DNA of 45,829 nucleotides from positions 1 to 45,829 of the forward strand of contig UQPY01000010.1 in assembly GCA_900542965.1 (NCBI GenBank). The letters are read 5' to 3'. The position numbers were made by a program, and so were the translations under genes. Position 1 is the stretch's first letter; every line of letters begins with the position of its first letter. Of this stretch, positions 41,221 to 45,829 are shown one piece after another. Below the pieces are notes generated by a model. It worked only from the letters and a program-made list of their open reading frames with translations, was not told where the DNA came from and did no database searches. This DNA comes from an uncultured Collinsella sp. Lineage in GTDB: Bacteria > Actinomycetota > Coriobacteriia > Coriobacteriales > Coriobacteriaceae.

Positions 41221-43200
41221 CTGTGAGAAAAAGGGAAACTGCCTCGGATCCACCGGCGGATGCGGCATCGGGCCACCCTGGGGACTACCTTGAGAGCCGC
41301 CCTGACCGCCCATCATCTTATCGATGGCGTCCTGAACCTCGCCCTCGAACTTTTTCATTCCCTCGTGCAAACGACGCTGACCGTCCTCAGAGCGCAGCTC
41401 CTCCATCTGCTCGGGCGAAATACCCAGAAGCTCGCCCAGCACGCCCATCATCTCGTTTCGCACGCGCTCGCTCGTATCCTCGTCAGCAAAACGGCGTACC
41501 TCGGCGCGCGCCAGCGAATCGACCGTTATACGCTCCTTGCCGTTAAGCCCCAGGTCGGACCACGCGAGCATGTACGGCCAGGCACGCTCGGCAAACGAGC
41601 GGGCCGAGACGATCGGCGCCGTCGGCAACATGCGGCGGGCAGCTTCACCCTGTCGAACGAGCATCAGCAGCAGCGAGCAGGCCTCAGGCTTGCCAGCGGC
41701 CATCGGGATGTCGTCGAAAGATCGATTGCGGTCCACGTGCGCCTCGAGCGCCCCATCGACCTCACCCGGCTCAAGCCCGCCGAGCAGCTGCGCCGCGCGG
41801 TCGAGCATATCGACCGGACCGTCGAGCGTCGAGAGCGCCTGCGCCAGCACGCGCTCCATACAATCTTCCACCGCGTTGAGCGTCACGAGCTCTTGGGGCA
41901 CCACGGCAGACGTGCGGTTGCGCACACGCGCCACAAACTCAAGCGTCGACAGGTACACATCCCCAAAGGGCGCGTAATCGCCCTGGTAGCCACCGCAAAG
42001 CGCCGGCGCCGCCAGCGCGTACTCGGTTTTGGACAGCGGGCTCAGCGCCATCGCACCCAGCTCGAGCGCCGTGTCCTCCAGCATGAGGCCCAGCGTGCGC
42101 GAGCGCAGACGCTCGGCATCGCCCGCCGACACGTCGCGATCGAGCACACGCGCCGCATCCGGTGCATCGCGCTCGACGGTGCGAATGTGCAAGCGCTCGG
42201 CGATTGAGCGAACAGCAGAACAGCGGGCAGCCTCGGCCTCTTCCTGCGCCGGCGTAAAGATACGGTTGCGCCCCAGCACCAGGCCAATCACATTGCGCGG
42301 GCCCAGGGCGTCGACGGCCAGCGCCGCTAGCAGGGACGACGGCAAGTCACCCTCGAGTGCCACCACAGCACGCGACGCACCGTGGGCTCGGGCGTTGTCA
42401 CGCACGGCGAGCACCAGCGCCTGCCACAGCCACTCCTCGGAACGGAACTCGGGCAGTTCGTGATCTTCCAGGGCATCGAGCATCACGCCACGCTGAATCT
42501 CCTGGACCAGCAGGCTCTCCTCAAAACACGGCGCCTGGGCCACCACGCGACCGCAGTCGTCGAGCACAAACGAACCGCCGGTATACACCGACTCGTCATA
42601 GGCGCCGACCGGCGCCATGCAGGCAAACCACACGCTGCGCTTGGATGCGATCTTGCGGTAGGCGCCGCTGCGAACGGCGGCAATGGCGGCAGTCTCGCGG
42701 TCGGTCATGTCAAACGCGTTGAATTGGAAATACGCGATGAGGTCGACGCCGGTCGGCAACATCTCGAGCTCGCGGTCCAAGTCAAAAATCACGGCGATGC
42801 GCACGCCGTCCACGTCGAACACCGGCGGCGCCCAACGCGTGTCGTTGTTCTCGCCACGCTGCAGGGCAATGCTCGAACGCGCCGGCACCACATGACCGTC
42901 CTTGAGCATCATGTAGTCGAGCAGCGGCTGGCCCTCAAACGAAACCGCCGCGGGCACGATGCAGATCATGTCAAGCTCCTGGATACGCTCGGCGACACCA
43001 GTCAAGCCGGCAAGCATGTCGTGCTCAAAGTCGGCAGCGCCCACCAGGCCACCGGGCATGGCGCCCATAAAGAGCGGAGCCGGAACGCACAGCACGCGCG
43101 CTCCGCGCTCGTGGGCCAGACGAGCCTGGTCCTCGATGCGGCCGCAAATGCCCTCAATATCACCCAGGCGCATATCGATCTGTGCAAGCGCGAGCTTCAT
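41215..43200 (-). CDS. NadE-like two-domain pseudoenzyme (nitrilase plus NAD-synthetase folds, both active sites lost)
   Basis: At 661 aa, the chain has the order of glutamine-dependent NAD synthetase: a nitrilase-like N-terminal domain (1-235) and an adenine-nucleotide alpha-hydrolase domain (about 255-480), plus a C-terminal extension of about 180 residues ending in a Gly/Pro/Gln-rich tail. The triad of the amidase domain is not conserved: PE is PA (Ala41), the Lys position is Ser (about 109-110), and the catalytic Cys of ICED is Phe139 in IFDLD. The ATP loop SGGxDS reads EGDLPSS (283-289). Later NAD-synthetase blocks (LSPLSKTEYALA, GGYQGDYAPFGDVY) are recognisable. It was therefore probably recruited for a non-catalytic role. 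The start is ATG 43200 with GAAAGGG upstream. Confidence 0.75.
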   Translation of the reverse strand: MKLALAQIDMRLGDIEGICGRIEDQARLAHERGARVLCVPAPLFMGAMPGGLVGAADFEHDMLAGLTGVAERIQELDMICIVPAAVSFEGQPLLDYMMLKDGHVVPARSSIALQRGENNDTRWAPPVFDVDGVRIAVIFDLDRELEMLPTGVDLIAYFQFNAFDMTDRETAAIAAVRSGAYRKIASKRSVWFACMAPVGAYDESVYTGGSFVLDDCGRVVAQAPCFEESLLVQEIQRGVMLDALEDHELPEFRSEEWLWQALVLAVRDNARAHGASRAVVALEGDLPSSLLAALAVDALGPRNVIGLVLGRNRIFTPAQEEAEAARCSAVRSIAERLHIRTVERDAPDAARVLDRDVSAGDAERLRSRTLGLMLEDTALELGAMALSPLSKTEYALAAPALCGGYQGDYAPFGDVYLSTLEFVARVRNRTSAVVPQELVTLNAVEDCMERVLAQALSTLDGPVDMLDRAAQLLGGLEPGEVDGALEAHVDRNRSFDDIPMAAGKPEACSLLLMLVRQGEAARRMLPTAPIVSARSFAERAWPYMLAWSDLGLNGKERITVDSLARAEVRRFADEDTSERVRNEMMGVLGELLGISPEQMEELRSEDGQRRLHEGMKKFEGEVQDAIDKMMGGQGGSQGSPQGGPMPHPPVDPRQFPFFSQN

Positions 43201-43237
43201 GGCTCAGCCCTTTCCGTCGTAAACCATCGAAATCGTA

Positions 43238-43272
43238 GTAAAAGCGCCGGCCGCATAATGCAGTCGGCGCTT
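43238..43272 (-). terminator. Terminator of the superoxide reductase gene
   Basis: On the minus strand AAGCGCCG pairs with CGGCGCTT (43242-43249 with 43265-43272), followed by TTTTAC. Confidence 0.75.
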
Positions 43273-43317
43273 GCATGTGCATATGCTAGCTATGATACCC
43301 CGAGCGGGGGCGCGCTC

Positions 43318-43680
43318 CTAGAATGTCGCGGACCACAGCCCGTGCAGGTTGCAGTAGGCATAGACGGTACCGGTCTTGGAGCCGCCCGCGAAAAACGTCG
43401 CGGGTTTCATGCCGGGCTCAAGGTAATGGACCTCTAAGCGGCCCTCGGCCTCAAGGGCAATCCACTCAATGTAGTGCTCGGGCAGGCTGGGGTGCTCGAC
43501 CGAGCCAACGCGCGCGCGAATCACGTGACCGTCGCGCTCGGTCTCGACAACAGGCACGTGCTTCTCGTGCGCCGCGTCCTCAGTGTTTGCGGTCAGCTCC
43601 GTGCAACCGGCAGGGGTCGCAACGTCGTCGCCAAGGGCAGCGATGAGCTTACCGTCGGGGTCCTTAAAGAATTTCGCCAT
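43318..43680 (-). CDS. Superoxide reductase (desulfoferrodoxin C-terminal/neelaredoxin type)
   Basis: A 120-aa iron protein that reduces superoxide to hydrogen peroxide in anaerobes. The mononuclear Fe(His)4Cys centre is complete: HEKHVPVVE, VEHPSLPEHYIEWI and YCNLHGLWS supply the ligands. The N-terminal Cys4 rubredoxin-like centre I of classical desulfoferrodoxin is gone; only one Cys (PAGCTEL) remains of the expected set, so it resembles a class with degenerate centre I. The start is ATG 43680, six bases after AAAGGAG. It is a single-gene unit with its own terminator. Confidence 0.9.
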   Translation of the reverse strand: MAKFFKDPDGKLIAALGDDVATPAGCTELTANTEDAAHEKHVPVVETERDGHVIRARVGSVEHPSLPEHYIEWIALEAEGRLEVHYLEPGMKPATFFAGGSKTGTVYAYCNLHGLWSATF

Positions 43681-43845
43681 GATGTTCTCCTTTGCTGATG
43701 TGCCAATGTTCTTGATGGTTCTTATGCCCAAAGGCAGACAAACCATCCACGGCATTGCAAATGAACACATAACGGATCAGGCAAGCGGTCGGGCCAAAAT
43801 GCGTCGACCGTCCTGCCCACTCCAGCAGTCCCACCCCGCGCGCGG

Positions 43846-45780
43846 CTAGCGCCCGTCGCCGCCCAGCAGCGCCAGAACATCTTCGCGGGTAAACAACGCC
43901 GACGAGATGCCGTCGCCGCCGAGTACGCTGTTGACCAGGTCGCGCTTGGACTCCTGCATCTGCATAATGCGTTCCTCGATCGTGTCCTTGGCGATGAGCT
44001 TGTACACGGTCACGGTATGCTGCTGGCCAATACGATGTGCGCGGTCAGTCGCCTGGTCCTGCGCGGCCACGTTCCACCACGGGTCGTAGTGGATGACCAC
44101 GTCGGCCGCCGTCAGGTTAAGGCCCACGCCGCCCGCCTTGAGCGAAATCAAAAAGACCGGAACCTCGCCCGCTTGGAACTGCGCGACCATCTTGGCGCGG
44201 CTCTCCTTAGACGAAGCGCCCGTGAGCTTAAGGAAGGCGATGTCCTCCTTGGCCAAGCGCTTGCCGATGATATCGAGCATACCCGTAAACTGGCTGAACA
44301 ACAGGATGCGATGTCCGCCGTCGAGTGCGCCGTGCACGAGCTCCATGCACGTATCGAGTTTGGCGCTCCCCGCCTTGTAATCCTCGTAGTGTAGACGCGG
44401 ATCGCAGCAGATCTGGCGCAGCTTGGTGAGCTCAGCGAGCACCTTGAGCTTGTCTTTCTTAAACTCGGATGACTCGCGGTGCTGCACCTGCTGGGCGATG
44501 CGGTCCTGGTTTGCCAGGTAGAGCTTGCGCTGCTCGCCGGTGAGCTGAGCCACGACAGTGTCCTCGATCTTTTCGGGCAGATCGGCCACCACGTCTTCCT
44601 TGACACGGCGCAGCACAAACGGCGACACGAGCGCTTGCAGGCGAGCGGCACTGTCGCCCTCGGCATGCTCGACCGGGCTTTCGAAGCGCTTGGCAAACGA
44701 CTCGCGCGTGCCAAGCAGGCCCGGCATCAAAAAGTCGAAGATGCTCCAGAGCTCGGACAAGCGGTTTTCGATGGGCGTGCCCGTCAGGGCAAAGCGCACG
44801 CCGGCCGGCAGGCGCTTGGCGGCACGCGCCACCTGCGTGAGCGGGTTTTTAATGTACTGGGCCTCGTCGAGCACCACGCGGGCAAAATCCTGCTCAGCGT
44901 ACTCATCGATATCGCGGCGCATAAGGTCATACGACGTCACGACCACGTTATGCTCGGCCACGCCGGCAATCTGCACGCGGCGCTGCGCCTTGGCGCCCAC
45001 GATTGCGCAAACATCGAGCGAGGGCGCAAAGCGCTCCAGCTCGGCAGTCCAGTTGTACACGAGTGAGGCCGGGCATGCCACGAGCGTGGGCTTGGTATCC
45101 CCCGCCTCCACGCGCGCCAGGATATGCGCGATCATCTGGAGCGTTTTGCCCAGGCCCATGTCGTCGGCCAAGATGCCGCCAAGGCCCAGGTGTTCGAGCG
45201 AGCCGAGCCACTGGTATCCGTCGACCTGGTAGCCGCGCAGTGTGGCCTTGAGCGAGACCGGCACCGTAAAGTCCATCTTGCCGAGCGTGTCCAGGCGCTC
45301 GACGGTACGGCGGAACGCAGCGTCGCGATCGGCCTCAAGCGCCGGCGTGCGCGCGAGCATGCTGTCGACGAACAGGGTGCTCGACGCGGGAAGCGACACG
45401 CCATCGAGCAGGTCGACAGCATCGACCCCCAGATCCTCAGCAAGGCCAAACGCGGCGCGCGCCCCCTCGTCCAGGCGAATGATATCGCCCGACGTGAGAC
45501 GCGCAAACGTCTGGTGACGCTTGTAGGAGTCGAGGTAGATGGCAAGGTCTGCCGCCGAAAGGCCGCTCGCGCCCAGTTCGACATCGAGCAGATTGCTCTT
45601 GACGGTCGCACGAACCGAGAGCTTGGGCGCGGGGCGGACCGAGATCTGGCGCAGACGATCGCTGAGCATGACCTCACCCAGCTCGGACAGGGCAGACAGA
45701 CCCTCGGTCAGCAGGCAGAACAAGCTCTCGTCATCGCGTTCCTCAAACGCCAGGCCGCCCTCGTAAAAGTCGAAATACAG
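43846..45780 (-). CDS. SNF2/HepA-family DNA-dependent ATPase, 5' end missing at contig edge
   Basis: At least 644 aa of the C-terminal part of a bacterial SNF2-type helicase-like ATPase. Motifs in order: DDMGLGKT (I), DEAQ (II), LTGTPIENRLSELW (III), LLFSQFTGMLDII (IV), SLKAGGVGLNLTAADVV (V) and QATDRAHRIGQ (VI). The N-terminal segment SNLLDVELGASGL onward is the usual pre-helicase domain of these proteins. The true gene continues beyond 45780; the upstream in-frame residues MCIRDS are translated adapter and must not be annotated. It likely remodels nucleic-acid-protein complexes such as stalled RNA polymerase. Confidence 0.9.
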   Translation of the reverse strand: MYFDFYEGGLAFEERDDESLFCLLTEGLSALSELGEVMLSDRLRQISVRPAPKLSVRATVKSNLLDVELGASGLSAADLAIYLDSYKRHQTFARLTSGDIIRLDEGARAAFGLAEDLGVDAVDLLDGVSLPASSTLFVDSMLARTPALEADRDAAFRRTVERLDTLGKMDFTVPVSLKATLRGYQVDGYQWLGSLEHLGLGGILADDMGLGKTLQMIAHILARVEAGDTKPTLVACPASLVYNWTAELERFAPSLDVCAIVGAKAQRRVQIAGVAEHNVVVTSYDLMRRDIDEYAEQDFARVVLDEAQYIKNPLTQVARAAKRLPAGVRFALTGTPIENRLSELWSIFDFLMPGLLGTRESFAKRFESPVEHAEGDSAARLQALVSPFVLRRVKEDVVADLPEKIEDTVVAQLTGEQRKLYLANQDRIAQQVQHRESSEFKKDKLKVLAELTKLRQICCDPRLHYEDYKAGSAKLDTCMELVHGALDGGHRILLFSQFTGMLDIIGKRLAKEDIAFLKLTGASSKESRAKMVAQFQAGEVPVFLISLKAGGVGLNLTAADVVIHYDPWWNVAAQDQATDRAHRIGQQHTVTVYKLIAKDTIEERIMQMQESKRDLVNSVLGGDGISSALFTREDVLALLGGDGR

Positions 45781-45781
45781 G

Positions 45782-45829
45782 CTGTCTCTTATACACATCT
45801 GACGCTGCCGACGACTAGTCGAGTGTAGA
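45782..45829. other. Illumina Nextera adapter sequence (assembly contamination)
   Basis: CTGTCTCTTATACACATCT (45782-45800) is the Tn5 mosaic end, GACGCTGCCGACGA (45801-45814) the Nextera i5-side adapter, CTAGTCGA (45815-45822) an 8-base index and GTGTAGA the start of the P5-side adapter. This is not biological sequence; the contig should be trimmed at 45781. Confidence 0.99.

Noticed and set aside
45781..45798. MCIRDS as the true start of the SNF2 protein
   Set aside because: The codons are the translated Tn5 mosaic end; the gene is simply cut by the contig edge.

Overview
The window reads as a piece of a GC-rich (about 60%) actinobacterial chromosome. The gene set points to the class Coriobacteriia, most likely a gut Collinsella: class III fructose-bisphosphatase, C69 dipeptidase, fchA/folD/fhs one-carbon genes, superoxide reductase, a LAxTG-anchored surface protein and DUF4430 surface proteins. 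The taxon is inferred from gene content, not from a marker search. It is a contig rather than a finished genome: the last 48 bases (45782-45829) are Illumina Nextera adapter, and the left end opens inside a truncated IS110-family insertion sequence.

Layout. 1-1013: 5'-truncated IS110-type transposase and its 3' non-coding tail. 1.2-4.1 kb: a short-chain dehydrogenase and a divergent, acidic, coiled-coil, tail-anchored protein. 4.4-6.9 kb (minus): queA-queH and a DUF3267 membrane protein. 7.0-10.6 kb: an atypical methionyl-tRNA synthetase, an rRNA m5C methyltransferase and an unlisted 56-aa membrane protein. 10.8-16.2 kb: an unassigned barrel protein, DegV, Fbp and two tandem GtrA proteins. 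16.4-21.4 kb (minus): a cobalamin riboswitch, a 1258-aa secreted protein with four DUF4430-like repeats plus a beta-propeller, and a second DUF4430 protein. 21.5-25.3 kb: UbiB-like kinase, phasin-like protein and C69 dipeptidase. 25.4-27.2 kb: a 230-bp MITE-like element, then folD and fchA. 27.2-36.8 kb: lipoprotein, Tat-exported LAxTG-anchored PI-PLC-like protein, PH-like protein, YhcG-type nuclease, zinc-ribbon protein, CDF transporter and a membrane-anchored repeat protein. 36.9-41.1 kb: fhs and an SOS-controlled ruvCAB operon. 41.2-45.8 kb: a degenerate NadE-like pseudoenzyme, superoxide reductase and a 5'-truncated SNF2 ATPase.

How it fits together. Three points stand out. (1) The B12-riboswitch-controlled pair at 16.4-21.4 kb is a candidate cell-surface cobalamin capture system, joining a transcobalamin-like domain with a propeller in one anchored chain. 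(2) FolD has lost the Lys and Gln needed for cyclohydrolase activity, and a FchA-family gene two bases upstream probably supplies that step, with Fhs nearby. (3) A structured, covarying repeat occurs three times (about 1.1, 4.4 and 41.1 kb), each time against the 3' end of a minus-strand gene. The window also carries a MITE-like element, several perfect inverted repeats and a NadE homologue that has lost both catalytic centres.
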